From the NCBI GenBank assembly GCA_023664725.1, contig JAMPFA010000010.1, positions 1 through 50,392 on the forward strand: a DNA stretch of 50,392 nt, given 5' to 3'. A program made the position numbers and the translations under genes. This document shows positions 7,938 to 16,043 of this stretch, in pieces. Position 1 is the stretch's first letter. Each line of letters starts with the position of its first letter. The DNA comes from Roseburia sp. (GTDB lineage Bacteria; Bacillota; Clostridia; Lachnospirales; Lachnospiraceae). The notes beneath the pieces were generated by a model. It had not been told where the DNA came from and searched no databases. It was given only the letters and a program-made list of their open reading frames with translations.

Positions 7938-9221
7938 CTAAGCACTTTTTGATTCTAAAAGCAACTGCTCATCTTCCTCCACAGAATCCACATATCCCTT
8001 CTGCTCCACAAGAGCTTTGTCAATGGTACATTCTGTGATGGAGGTATCTGACGGGATCCGATACATCAAATCCATCATAACATTTTCCATGATCGCCCGA
8101 AGTCCTCTGGCCCCGGTCTGTCTGTCCAGCGCTTTGTCGGCAACTGCCTCCACCGCATCAGCATTGAAATGCAGATCTACGCCATCTAATTCAAATAATA
8201 TCTTATACTGCTTTACCAGTGAGTTTTTCGGCTCTGTCAGAATGCGGACTAACGCCTCTTTATCCAGAGAATCCAGAGAAACCGTAATGGGAACCCTTCC
8301 AATAAACTCAGGTATCAGGCCAAACTTGATAAAATCCTGGGGCATAGCATGTTTAAAAGCCTTTCCCACATTCATCTCACGTCTGTCTTTTACCGTGGCG
8401 TTAAAACCGATGGTCTTTTCGTCCAGACGGCTCTCGATAATTTTCTCTAAGCCGTCAAAGGCGCCGCCGCAGATAAACAAAATATCCGTAGTGTCAATCT
8501 GGATCAACTCCTGCTGGGGATGCTTTCTTCCTCCCTGAGGCGGAACGGATGCAACCGTCCCCTCCAAAATCTTAAGCAATGCCTGCTGAACACCCTCCCC
8601 GGAAACATCACGAGTAATGGATACATTTTCTGATTTCTTGGTAATCTTGTCAATCTCATCAATATAGATAATGCCGTGCTGTGCCCGGTCGATATCATAA
8701 TCTGCCGCCTGGATGATCTTCAGAAGAATATTTTCCACATCCTCTCCCACATAACCGGCTTCTGTCAATGTGGTGGCATCCGCAATGGCAAAAGGCACAT
8801 TTAAAATTCTAGCCAGTGTCTGAGCCAGATAGGTTTTGCCGGAACCGGTGGGGCCAAGCATTAAAATATTACTTTTCTGCAGTTCCACATCAAGATCCGT
8901 CCCTGCCAAAATTCTCTTGTAATGATTGTACACTGCCACGGAAAGCACCTTTTTTGCATTGTCCTGGCCAATCACATATTCGTCTAAGAAACTTTTCAGT
9001 TCCTCCGGCTTTAAGAGATTGATCTGCTCCTCTACCTGCTCTTCGTCTTCTTCATCCTTCGCAAATTCTTCTTCGATAATCTCTGCGCAGATATCCACGC
9101 ACACATCACAGATGTATGCTCCGTTTGGTCCTGCAATCAATTTGCGTACCTGTTCCTGGGATTTCCCACAAAAGGAACAGCGAATCCTGTCTTCACCGCC
9201 AATAAAACTTCTTCCTGCCAT
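7938..9221 (-). CDS. clpX: ATP-dependent Clp protease ATP-binding subunit ClpX
   Basis: AAA+ unfoldase that feeds substrates into ClpP. The 427 residues begin with a zinc-binding domain whose ligands are Cys15, Cys18, Cys38 and Cys41. The AAA+ module has Walker [15 protein letters not shown], the pore loop GYVGEDVE, Walker [10 protein letters not shown], and the ClpP-docking IGF tripeptide within [10 protein letters not shown]. All functional elements are present. The ATG at 9221 follows a GGGAGTAGGA ribosome binding site. It starts 4 bases after the clpP stop, so both subunits are co-expressed. Its zinc requirement is a possible link to the importer further down the run. Confidence 0.97.
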   Translation of the reverse strand: MAGRSFIGGEDRIRCSFCGKSQEQVRKLIAGPNGAYICDVCVDICAEIIEEEFAKDEEDEEQVEEQINLLKPEELKSFLDEYVIGQDNAKKVLSVAVYNHYKRILAGTDLDVELQKSNILMLGPTGSGKTYLAQTLARILNVPFAIADATTLTEAGYVGEDVENILLKIIQAADYDIDRAQHGIIYIDEIDKITKKSENVSITRDVSGEGVQQALLKILEGTVASVPPQGGRKHPQQELIQIDTTDILFICGGAFDGLEKIIESRLDEKTIGFNATVKDRREMNVGKAFKHAMPQDFIKFGLIPEFIGRVPITVSLDSLDKEALVRILTEPKNSLVKQYKILFELDGVDLHFNADAVEAVADKALDRQTGARGLRAIMENVMMDLMYRIPSDTSITECTIDKALVEQKGYVDSVEEDEQLLLESKSA

Positions 9222-9225
9222 TTTC

Positions 9226-9816
9226 CTACTCCCGATTCGTAATTACCATATCAATAAGACCATACTCTTTGGCTTCCTGTGCGCTAAGCCAGTTATCCCT
9301 GTCAGTATCTCTCTCTAACATTTCAATAGGCTTTCCGCATTCCTCTGCCAAAATCTTGTTGATCTTACGCTTCGTCCCCAAAATATGCTGTGTGGTAATC
9401 TCCATATCACTTGCCTGGCTTCCGCTGGGCATGCCTCCCATAGGCTGGTGAATCATAATCTCCGCATTGGGAAGAGCCATACGTTTTCCTTTCGCTCCTC
9501 CTGCCAGAAGAAATGCACCCATGCTGGCCGCCATACCACAGCAGATCGTAGACACATCACATTTGATATAATTCATCGTATCAAAAATTCCAAATCCTGC
9601 AGATACGGATCCTCCCGGACTGTTGATGTAAAGCTGGATATCCTTCCCCGGATCCTCTGCCTCCAAAAATAAAAGCTGAGCGATCACAATACTTGCAGTG
9701 GTGTCATTGACTTCCTCCCCCAGAAAGATAATCCTGTCTTTTAACAATCTGGAATATATATCGTAGCTGCGCTCTCCTCTGCTGGTCTGTTCTACCACGT
9801 AAGGTACTAAACTCAT
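9226..9816 (-). CDS. clpP: ATP-dependent Clp protease proteolytic subunit ClpP
   Basis: Barrel-forming serine peptidase of the ClpXP and ClpCP machines. The 196-residue sequence keeps the triad Ser98 (GMAASMGAF), His123 (MIHQPMGG) and Asp172 (DTDRDNW). A short propeptide before about residue 10 is typical. The ATG at 9816 is preceded by TAGGAGGC. It lies between tig and clpX, the classical order. Confidence 0.97.
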   Translation of the reverse strand: MSLVPYVVEQTSRGERSYDIYSRLLKDRIIFLGEEVNDTTASIVIAQLLFLEAEDPGKDIQLYINSPGGSVSAGFGIFDTMNYIKCDVSTICCGMAASMGAFLLAGGAKGKRMALPNAEIMIHQPMGGMPSGSQASDMEITTQHILGTKRKINKILAEECGKPIEMLERDTDRDNWLSAQEAKEYGLIDMVITNRE

Positions 9817-9838
9817 TTTCTGCCTCCTAAATCCCCAA

Positions 9839-9867
9839 ACAGACCGGCTCGTAAGAAACCAGTCTGT
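9839..9867 (-). other. hairpin between tig and clpP
   Basis: ACAGACCGG (9839-9847) and CCAGTCTGT (9859-9867) pair over 9 bp with one wobble. On the minus strand it is followed only by TTTGGGG, so it could be a weak terminator or an RNA processing site that changes the ratio of trigger factor to ClpP. Confidence 0.4.
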
Positions 9868-9886
9868 CCGAATTCCTATTCTGTTT

Positions 9887-11212
9887 TTATTCTGCTGCTT
9901 CTTTCTCTTTCTTGGACTTTGCTTTTGCCCGTTCTTTTACATTGTCCATAATCAAATCTATGGCTTTCTGAATAGAAATATCCTTCTTCATTGACTCTTT
10001 CTGGATATCACTTAAAAATTCATTAACCTTTTCTGCTTCCATGCCGTAAGCTTTTGCCATCTTCTCGATTTCAGCCATAAGGTCTTCCTCTGTAACCTGG
10101 ATATCCTCCTGCCTTGCAATCTCTTCCAGTACCAGGCTGCCCTGAATCCGGCTGATAGCCTCAGGTTTCATCTGCTCCTTCATTTTGTCCATAGTAACAC
10201 CGGAGAACTGCATATACTGCTCAAAGCTAAGTCCCTGAGATGCAATCCTCTGGGCAAATTCATCGATCATAACGTCAATCTGTGTCTCTAACATAGCATC
10301 CGGTATATCCATGGAAGATTTATCCACGATCTTCTGGATTGCCTCATCTGTCTTTGCACGCTTTGCCTCTGCCTCTTTCTCCTCGGCAAGCTGTTTTCTC
10401 ACATCTTCCCTGTACTCTGCAAGGGTGTCGAACTCAGATACATCCTGAGCAAACTCATCATCTAGCTCAGGCAGCTCCTTGGCTTTGATCTCGTGGATCT
10501 TTACTTTAAACAGTGCAGGTTTTCCTGCCAGTTCCTCTGCCTGGTACTCTTCTGGGAATGTGACATTAACTTCTGTCTCCTCCCCTGCATTTTTTCCGAT
10601 CAACTGATCTTCAAATGTATCAATAAATGAGTGAGAACCAATCTCCAAGGAGTGGTTTTCAGCTTTTCCGCCTTCAAATGCAACGCCATCCACAAATCCC
10701 TCAAAGTCGATAATTGCGATATCGCCTTCCTGGATGGCTCTGTCTTCCACTGCCACCATTCTGGAATTGTTGTTTCTCTCTCTCTCAACTGCCTCGTCAA
10801 CCTCTGCATCCGATACGGAAGTATCGATCTTGGTTACAGTCACTCCCATATATTTGCCCAGTTTTACTTCTGGTCTTACTGCTACTTCTGCCGTAAAAAT
10901 GAAAGGTTTTCCTTTTTCAATCTGAACAATATCAATAGTAGGACGTGACACGATATCCTCGCCGCATTCCTCTAGCGCCGGACCGTAATTTTCCTGAATT
11001 AATTTATTTGCAGCATCCTCATAAAATATTCCTGCTCCATACATTTTCTCGATCATATGTCTTGGAACTTTACCTTTACGGAAACCTGGAAGGCTGATTT
11101 TGTTTTTCTCTTTTAAGTAGGCTGCCTGAATAGCCCCTTCCAACTTATCAGCAGAAACTTCTATTGTAAGTTTTGCCATATTTTTCTCTAATTTTTCTAC
11201 CTGTACACTCAT
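9887..11212 (-). CDS. tig: trigger factor
   Basis: Ribosome-associated chaperone and peptidyl-prolyl isomerase acting on nascent chains. The 441 residues have the N-terminal ribosome-binding domain with signature [17 protein letters not shown] (about 42-58), a central FKBP-like domain (about 160-245; [29 protein letters not shown]), and a long helical C-terminal domain ending in a lysine/glutamate-rich tail. It is probably the first gene of the proteostasis run, with an extended -10 promoter about 110 bases upstream and GAAGGAGG before the ATG. Confidence 0.96.
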   Translation of the reverse strand: MSVQVEKLEKNMAKLTIEVSADKLEGAIQAAYLKEKNKISLPGFRKGKVPRHMIEKMYGAGIFYEDAANKLIQENYGPALEECGEDIVSRPTIDIVQIEKGKPFIFTAEVAVRPEVKLGKYMGVTVTKIDTSVSDAEVDEAVERERNNNSRMVAVEDRAIQEGDIAIIDFEGFVDGVAFEGGKAENHSLEIGSHSFIDTFEDQLIGKNAGEETEVNVTFPEEYQAEELAGKPALFKVKIHEIKAKELPELDDEFAQDVSEFDTLAEYREDVRKQLAEEKEAEAKRAKTDEAIQKIVDKSSMDIPDAMLETQIDVMIDEFAQRIASQGLSFEQYMQFSGVTMDKMKEQMKPEAISRIQGSLVLEEIARQEDIQVTEEDLMAEIEKMAKAYGMEAEKVNEFLSDIQKESMKKDISIQKAIDLIMDNVKERAKAKSKKEKEAAE

Positions 11213-11321
11213 TATACCTGTTTTCCTCCTTCTATATCTCCATGGTATACATTCACGCTATCCGGCAGACCAGATATATACCAAAACGGGCATACTTCCG
11301 CCGTCTCACAGTCATTTTAGT

Positions 11322-11350
11322 ATTATAGCACATGACTTTTTAAAATACAA
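11322..11350 (-). promoter_or_regulatory. predicted tig promoter
   Basis: On the minus strand TTGTAT (11345-11350) and TATAAT (11322-11327) are 17 bases apart, and TG precedes the -10 by one base (extended -10). This is the best promoter seen for the tig-clpP-clpX run. Confidence 0.65.
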
Positions 11351-11372
11351 GGAAATTTTTTATTGAATAGGT

Positions 11373-11409
11373 AAAAAAGTAGAGCCAGAAGAGATGTTTC
11401 CTTCTGGCC
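11373..11409 (-). terminator. terminator of the spore-protein gene
   Basis: GCCAGAAG (11384-11391) and CTTCTGGC (11401-11408) form a perfect stem. On the minus strand the stem is followed by TACTTTTTT. It ends the spore-protein transcript and separates it from the tig promoter. Confidence 0.75.
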
Positions 11410-11463
11410 CTGCCTCTGCTGCTCTCATTGCAGCCTTATTTTTGTTTTCATTTACTGTTTCGA

Positions 11464-11676
11464 TTACTGTCCAGAAGACATTTTTTCTTCCTGGCTCTTG
11501 ATCATTTTACGAACCATCTCGCCACCGATGGAACCAGCCTGACGGGAAGTTAAATCACCGTTGTAACCGTCTTTCAAAGGAACACCAAGCTCAGATGCCA
11601 CTTCCTGCTTAAAACGATTTAATGCCTCTTTTGCCTGTGGTACCTCAACTCTATTGCTGTTGTTTGAATTTGCCAT
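11464..11676 (-). CDS. alpha/beta-type small acid-soluble spore protein
   Basis: A 70-residue DNA-binding protein that coats and protects spore DNA against UV and heat. Hallmarks are the N-terminal helix with PQAKEALNRFKQEVASELGV, including the spore-protease (GPR) cleavage region EVASE, and the C-terminal helix RQAGSIGGEMVRKMI. TTTGGAGGT precedes the ATG. It is a single-gene unit with its own terminator and a sigma-G-like promoter, which indicates expression in the forespore. It shows that the organism forms endospores. Confidence 0.95.
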   Translation of the reverse strand: MANSNNSNRVEVPQAKEALNRFKQEVASELGVPLKDGYNGDLTSRQAGSIGGEMVRKMIKSQEEKMSSGQ

Positions 11677-11724
11677 AGTTTTTTACCTCCAAAGTAATCT
11701 CCGGCATCGCCGGTTTTTTCTCCT

Positions 11725-11746
11725 GGATAAACTCTGTTGTTTATCC
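11725..11746 (-). promoter_or_regulatory. 5' hairpin of the spore-protein mRNA
   Basis: GGATAAAC (11725-11732) and GTTTATCC (11739-11746) form a perfect 8-bp stem with a 6-base loop. Given the -10 at 11753-11759, the transcript would begin almost exactly at this stem, a position known to stabilise mRNA in Gram-positive bacteria. A second small stem (CCGGC-ATC-GCCGG, 11701-11713) lies nearer the ribosome binding site. Confidence 0.5.
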
Positions 11747-11752
11747 TGAAAA

Positions 11753-11781
11753 TAGTATGGTTTTTAATCTTGATTTTATGT
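11753..11781 (-). promoter_or_regulatory. sigma-G-like promoter of the spore-protein gene
   Basis: On the minus strand ACATA (11777-11781) and CATACTA (11753-11759) are 17 bases apart. The -10 agrees fully with the forespore sigma-G pattern CAT(A/T)(A/C)TA, and the -35 agrees at four of five positions. Confidence 0.6.
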
Positions 11782-11866
11782 TTGGTAAGTTTCGCCAGTA
11801 TATACATTTTTCGGTTTTTCACTCAACAAAAAAATGGATGGGAAAATTCCCACCCATTTCTTTTCA

Positions 11867-13207
11867 TTAATTCCACATATAAGAACTGGAAGCCCCATTG
11901 TAGTCACTGTCCCAGTCACCTTTAATATTCTTTCCTGTTCCCTTGATCGTAACTGTATTCTCATTATTTGTCCGCTTAACCTTTATGCCCTTATTATTGA
12001 TATAAGTTGTTGCGCCAGGAAGAATACCATTAGAAACCACGCCGCCTCTTGTGTATCTGATATTCTCAAATACAGCTTCTACTTTGTCACCGCTAAGCCT
12101 TACTGCACCTTCCACTGCCGGATACACCGCCTGGTTTGCCATACTTGGATTGCTGAAGCTGCCAATCTTCTTATAGTCAAGGTATACGCTTCCTTTTCCG
12201 TTACTATTGATGATCAATGTCATATGGTATTTTTTACCAAGTTTCAGTGACTTGTTGCCCGGTCTGTCATAACGCTGGCCGCCTGCCGCATTGGAGCCTA
12301 TATTTTCAATCAGGGCCATAGCCTTACCTGTGTAGGGGGCAACTGCATGTTTGTCATACTGGATTCCATAGGAAACTGCGGAAACCGGTGTCTGGAGAAC
12401 CAGTTTTGCATGGCATCCTGACCCACTGCCTTTTAAGGTAATGTCAGCCTCAATTCCTGTGGAACACTTAATATTTGCAAGTGTCTTTCCATTTTTTGTC
12501 TTCTTGTTCAGGATATTGCTCCAGTCACTATACTGTTTGCCATCATAGCTGCGCATTCTAATAAAGTACTTTTTGTTTGGCACAAACTCAAAAAGTTCTG
12601 TGCTGGATATCCCTTTTTTCAATTTCACTGTGGTTTTCTTTTTGAAATTTTTGGCTGTGGAATACTGTAACTCATAACTCTTTGCTGCATTTATTTTGCT
12701 GAAACTGATCTTTAACGCACCGGCTTTTTTAGATTCCACTTTTTTCAGTTTCGGTGCATTAAGTTTCCACTGGGCATACAATGTAATCGTGCTTCCGTTG
12801 TTTTTCTCTGTCGCAAGAGATGTCAGATCAGCTCCTGCTTTGTAGGCAGTTCCCTTGCCGTTTGACTTTGTATTCCAGCCAGTCAGGGTATAATCTTTTC
12901 TGCTGATCCCACTTATCGCAAGGTTTGCCGGCGCATCTGAAGAAACCAGCTGGCTCCCTTCCCCCTTACCGCCATTTGCATCATATTTTATTGTGACACT
13001 GTAAACTGTGTTCTCTGTCCCCGTGCCTTCTGTCTCTGGATCTCCCTTGAAGCTGGCAGCTCTATCTGCGGTTTCATCTTCCGCTGCGGCTTCCATATCC
13101 ATTACCTGGGCTTCTGCATTCTCTGCCGGAAGCTCTGCTGCAAAAACCGTTCCTGCGCCAATTGTCAACGTCATAGACAACAAAAGCGCTGCAATTCCTT
13201 TTTTCAT
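11867..13207 (-). CDS. secreted protein with InlB-type repeat, Fn3-like and LamG-like regions
   Basis: The ATG at 13207 is chosen because GGGATGGAG precedes it and the product then begins with a clear signal peptide (MKKGIAALLLSMTLTIGAG, cleavage near VFA-AE). An acidic linker follows. Residues about 70-145 form one Listeria-Bacteroides (InlB B) repeat with YDANGGKG and GWNTKSNGKG and ending in ITLYAQW. Next comes a fibronectin-III-like segment (KISFSKINAAKSYELQYS to YSDWSNILN), then a jelly-roll-like region with ITLKGSGSGCHAKLVLQ. There is no LPXTG anchor. It is probably a cell-surface or matrix protein; the function is not known. Confidence 0.75.
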   Translation of the reverse strand: MKKGIAALLLSMTLTIGAGTVFAAELPAENAEAQVMDMEAAAEDETADRAASFKGDPETEGTGTENTVYSVTIKYDANGGKGEGSQLVSSDAPANLAISGISRKDYTLTGWNTKSNGKGTAYKAGADLTSLATEKNNGSTITLYAQWKLNAPKLKKVESKKAGALKISFSKINAAKSYELQYSTAKNFKKKTTVKLKKGISSTELFEFVPNKKYFIRMRSYDGKQYSDWSNILNKKTKNGKTLANIKCSTGIEADITLKGSGSGCHAKLVLQTPVSAVSYGIQYDKHAVAPYTGKAMALIENIGSNAAGGQRYDRPGNKSLKLGKKYHMTLIINSNGKGSVYLDYKKIGSFSNPSMANQAVYPAVEGAVRLSGDKVEAVFENIRYTRGGVVSNGILPGATTYINNKGIKVKRTNNENTVTIKGTGKNIKGDWDSDYNGASSSYMWN

Positions 13208-13261
13208 TTTTCTCCATCCCTTCTTGATTTTGTCTTTCCTGTGTTTATTAACAGTGAATCT

Positions 13262-13290
13262 ATTATAACACAGTTTACGTTTTTTTACAA
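13262..13290 (-). promoter_or_regulatory. predicted promoter of the secreted repeat protein
   Basis: Minus-strand TTGTAA (13285-13290) and TATAAT (13262-13267) are spaced by 17 bases, with an extended -10 TG. The remaining 300 or so bases up to 13597 are AT-rich. They contain only a 57-codon minus-strand frame (13403-13576) without a ribosome binding site. Confidence 0.6.
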
Positions 13291-13596
13291 TCATTAAGTG
13301 TTTTTTGAAATATTTCATGTTGAACATCACAATAACTATTTCTCTATCCATTAGCTGTAATTCATAAAAAAAGCACCACCCCATAATGGCTGATGCCCAT
13401 TATTAACTCAATTGATTTTTCCATCCTTTGCAAGCTGCTCTTCTATTTTTTTCTTCATTATACCCTCTTTTGAAATAAATAGCCATATATAAATTTTGCA
13501 AATTTTCTTTCAGCATTTCTCCAGCATAATATTTATAAATCCGTCCATCGTGACACACGATAATTCCATTTTTCATTAGAGAATCTCAAAACAGCA

Positions 13597-13625
13597 TTGA
13601 CAGATTTTCCAAAAAGAAATACTCT
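13597..13625 (+). promoter_or_regulatory. predicted promoter of the DJ-1-like gene
   Basis: A consensus TTGACA (13597-13602) is followed after 17 bases by TACTCT (13620-13625), a weaker -10. The gene starts about 50 bases further on. Confidence 0.5.
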
Positions 13626-13675
13626 AAAAGCAGGACATTTCATTAAATAATTTCAATATTACACGGAGGTGCTTT

Positions 13676-14224
13676 ATGAGCAAATTAGGAATTTTTATGG
13701 CTGACGGCTGTGAGGAAATCGAGGGACTCGCCGTTGTGGATGTGGTGCGCAGGGCAAAAATGGATATCACTACCATTTCTATTAACAAGACAAACACCGT
13801 GACTGGTTCTCACAATATCACTTTTCAGACAGACGCCGCATTTGAAGATGTAAATTTTGAAGAGCTGGATGGCATCATTCTCCCAGGCGGTATGCCGGGC
13901 ACTTTAAATCTGGGGGCTCACGAGGGTGTGGTATCCCTTGTGAAAAAGTTTGCCGCCGAAGGGAAACTGGTCTGCGCTATCTGTGCCGCTCCCTCTGTCC
14001 TTGGCGCTGCCGGAATCCTGGAGGGAAAAAAAGCTGCCTGCCATCCCGGATTTGAAGAAAAACTTACAGGAGCCACCACACTTTTAGACAATGTGGTGAC
14101 AGACGGAAATGTGATCACAAGCCGGGGCATGGGAACTGTCATCGATTTTGGCCTTGCCATTGTGGGCTATTTTAAAGACCAGTCTGTGGTAGATGATGTA
14201 AAACTACATCTTGTATATAAGTAG
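13676..14224 (+). CDS. DJ-1/PfpI family protein (YajL/ThiJ-like)
   Basis: A 182-residue protein of the DJ-1 family, whose members act as protein deglycases, glyoxalases or redox-sensitive chaperones. Residues MADGCEEIEGLAVVDVVRRA (8-27) include the conserved acidic residue, and Cys103 lies in the nucleophile elbow AICAAPSVLGAAG. The closest type is the bacterial YajL/human DJ-1 group, judged by the DGIILPGGMPGTLNL segment. CGGAGGTG precedes the ATG. The stop is 7 bases before the next gene, so both are probably co-transcribed. The exact substrate cannot be read from sequence. Confidence 0.9.
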   Translation: MSKLGIFMADGCEEIEGLAVVDVVRRAKMDITTISINKTNTVTGSHNITFQTDAAFEDVNFEELDGIILPGGMPGTLNLGAHEGVVSLVKKFAAEGKLVCAICAAPSVLGAAGILEGKKAACHPGFEEKLTGATTLLDNVVTDGNVITSRGMGTVIDFGLAIVGYFKDQSVVDDVKLHLVYK

Positions 14225-14231
14225 GTGGCAT

Positions 14232-14684
14232 ATGGAAATTGAACGAAAATATCTGGTGAAAGATCTTCCCAAAAATTACGAGGAGTATCCCCACAGGGAA
14301 CTGGAACAGGGATATCTGTGTACAGATCCCGTTGTGCGGATCCGAAAGGCAGCCGACTCCTACACCCTAACCTACAAAGGCCAAGGGCTTATGATCCGCG
14401 AGGAGTACAACCTCCCCCTGACAGCGGAAGCTTACCAACATCTGCGGACAAAAGCTGACGGTATTCTCATTCACAAAATCCGCTACAACATTCCCTTCCA
14501 GAAAAGATATATCATTGAGCTGGATATTTTTTTGGATGAGCTTGCCCCGCTTCAGTTGGCAGAGGTGGAGTTTGAGACAGAGGAGGAGGCCAACGCATTT
14601 GTTCCTCCTCCCTGGTTTGGAGAGGACGTCACGTTTTCAGATCAGTACCACAACAGTACTTTAAGCCAAAAAGCAATCGGATAG
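14232..14684 (+). CDS. CYTH domain protein (triphosphate tunnel metalloenzyme family)
   Basis: A 150-residue protein starting MEIERKYLV, which is the ExExK signature of CYTH/tunnel metalloenzymes that hydrolyse triphosphates such as tripolyphosphate, or act as class IV adenylyl cyclases. Further family residues are RIRKAADSYTLTYKG (basic strands facing the tunnel) and the acidic strands IIELDIF and LAEVEFE. The ATG at 14232, with AGGTGG directly upstream, is preferred over an earlier in-frame ATG that lies inside the preceding gene. The gene ends only 6 bases from a convergent stop codon. Confidence 0.88.
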   Translation: MEIERKYLVKDLPKNYEEYPHRELEQGYLCTDPVVRIRKAADSYTLTYKGQGLMIREEYNLPLTAEAYQHLRTKADGILIHKIRYNIPFQKRYIIELDIFLDELAPLQLAEVEFETEEEANAFVPPPWFGEDVTFSDQYHNSTLSQKAIG

Positions 14685-14690
14685 GATAAA

Positions 14691-15335
14691 CTATCTTTGC
14701 CTTTCGATCTCATATTTCTGTACCATGCGGATACTGCTCAGCAGCTGCTGATATCTCACGTCAATGCTGCCCTCAGGGATTACCACATCAAGGGTGACTG
14801 CAAAATCATCGATCAGACGGTTGGTGATCCTGTGGCGGATGGACACCAGCACATTGGATTTTTCTTCCATGGTATCCGCATCCAGAAATGCCAGAAGTGC
14901 AGGGTCAGCCTCCCCGGGCCTTGGCTCTGCAATCTCCAGTTTTCCGGAACTCTGTTCCTTATCCTGGGGAGCAGATGTCTGTCTGACACTTTCCCGCAGA
15001 ACACTTGTCTGCTGCATGCCGCTCTTAGGCAGGGCCTGCTGCAGGGTACGCTGCGTTTTGGCCTGCTGCCGTAAATCATTCGCAGATTCCCCACTTCCCG
15101 TCATGGAAATCTCCTGAAATCTGTACTTTTGTGCGGCATCCGGATATTTCTCATGGTCTGTCTCACTTAAAAACTGGGACATGGGTCTGGTGTAAATGAC
15201 ATAGTCTCCATACAATGCCTGATACACCACCACATCTTCCCCTGTATCTGCATCCTTTGCCATGCAGAGAACCTGATAATCCTTTCCCTTAAAATGCCTG
15301 TATCTCTCAAAAGGTTTTGGTCTGTTTCGATTCAT
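14691..15335 (-). CDS. DUF1653 domain protein
   Basis: A 214-residue protein. The first 75 residues (YRHFKGKDYQVLCMAKDADT, VVYQALYGDYVIYTRP, FLSE.D) are the DUF1653 module, a small SH3-like fold of unknown function. A glutamine/serine-rich low-complexity linker (about 80-140) leads to a C-terminal region (PALLAFLDADTMEEKSNVLV) with predicted helices that I do not recognise. It lies 16 bases after a small membrane protein gene on the same strand. It converges with the CYTH gene, leaving 6 bases between the stop codons and no recognisable terminator. Confidence 0.75.
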   Translation of the reverse strand: MNRNRPKPFERYRHFKGKDYQVLCMAKDADTGEDVVVYQALYGDYVIYTRPMSQFLSETDHEKYPDAAQKYRFQEISMTGSGESANDLRQQAKTQRTLQQALPKSGMQQTSVLRESVRQTSAPQDKEQSSGKLEIAEPRPGEADPALLAFLDADTMEEKSNVLVSIRHRITNRLIDDFAVTLDVVIPEGSIDVRYQQLLSSIRMVQKYEIERQR

Positions 15336-15351
15336 ATTTCTACCTGCTTCC

Positions 15352-15870
15352 TTATAATTTTCCTTCTGCGCTAAAATCCAGCATTTCCACGCTGCTCCCC
15401 GCCATGCCCATGCGGTTGATCATGTCCATGCTCTCCGACAGAAAATCCCGTTCAAAATAAAGGTTTCCGCTGTAACCCATTGTCATCAGGTCATACACCT
15501 GTTTTAAACTATCTGTGTCCTCCCCTGGATCTGGCAGTGAAGTTTTTGCCGTCTCATGCCATTTTTTATCTGCCTCTTTCAAAAAATCAATATTATTTTC
15601 AGCCACATTCTCTTTTGCACTCTGCAGAATCGAATTTTCTTTTTTCTGATTTTCTTTCATTGGACGTGGGGCAGATTTATACTTCTTTTCCAGTCGGTGT
15701 TTTAAATCCCGCATCTGCTGCTGTGTCTGATAGGCTGTCTTGGCCTGGGACTGGTATGCCTGGGCGGGCTTATTTCTGGCGGAAGATGCCCTCTTTGCCA
15801 CTTTTTTATCTTTCAAAACTTTGCGAATGATCAGTCCTATGATGATCAGATATATGATAATTCCTATCAT
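15352..15870 (-). CDS. small membrane-anchored protein of unknown function
   Basis: The ATG at 15870 is favoured because GGGAAGGGAA precedes it and the product starts with a transmembrane helix (MIGIIIYLIIIGLIIRKV). An in-frame upstream ATG at 15918 lacks a binding site. The remaining 150 residues are basic, glutamine-rich and probably helical (YQTQQQMRDLKHRLEKKY), with a C-terminal segment (DLMTMGYSGNLYFERDFLSE) that may be a conserved motif. I do not recognise the family. It is the first gene of a pair with the DUF1653 protein. Confidence 0.65.
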   Translation of the reverse strand: MIGIIIYLIIIGLIIRKVLKDKKVAKRASSARNKPAQAYQSQAKTAYQTQQQMRDLKHRLEKKYKSAPRPMKENQKKENSILQSAKENVAENNIDFLKEADKKWHETAKTSLPDPGEDTDSLKQVYDLMTMGYSGNLYFERDFLSESMDMINRMGMAGSSVEMLDFSAEGKL

Positions 15871-15973
15871 AATTATATTCCCTTCCCGGTTTTTTATCCT
15901 TTTTGCCTTTTCATACATGTAGTTTTCTTATTATATCTTATTTCATTCAGATGGTCAACAAGTCAAAAAGTAA

Positions 15974-16002
15974 TAGACAACACCCCAATTTTTCACTATA
16001 AT
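15974..16002 (+). promoter_or_regulatory. predicted promoter of the potassium uptake operon
   Basis: TAGACA (15974-15979) and a consensus TATAAT (15997-16002) are 17 bases apart. The short leader of about 35 bases leaves no room for a c-di-AMP riboswitch. Confidence 0.7.
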
Positions 16003-16043
16003 AATCTCATTGGCATAACACTATTTACTTTGAAAGGTTCACT

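Noticed and set aside
13403..13576. 57-codon minus-strand frame between the secreted protein and the DJ-1-like gene
   Set aside because: The start has no ribosome binding site, the product (MKNGIIVCHDGRIYKYYAG...) has no recognised family, and it overlaps AT-rich intergenic DNA. A remnant is possible but not supportable.
15919..16043. c-di-AMP riboswitch before the potassium uptake genes
   Set aside because: The predicted promoter leaves only about 35 leader bases, too short for a ydaO-type riboswitch, and no motif is seen.
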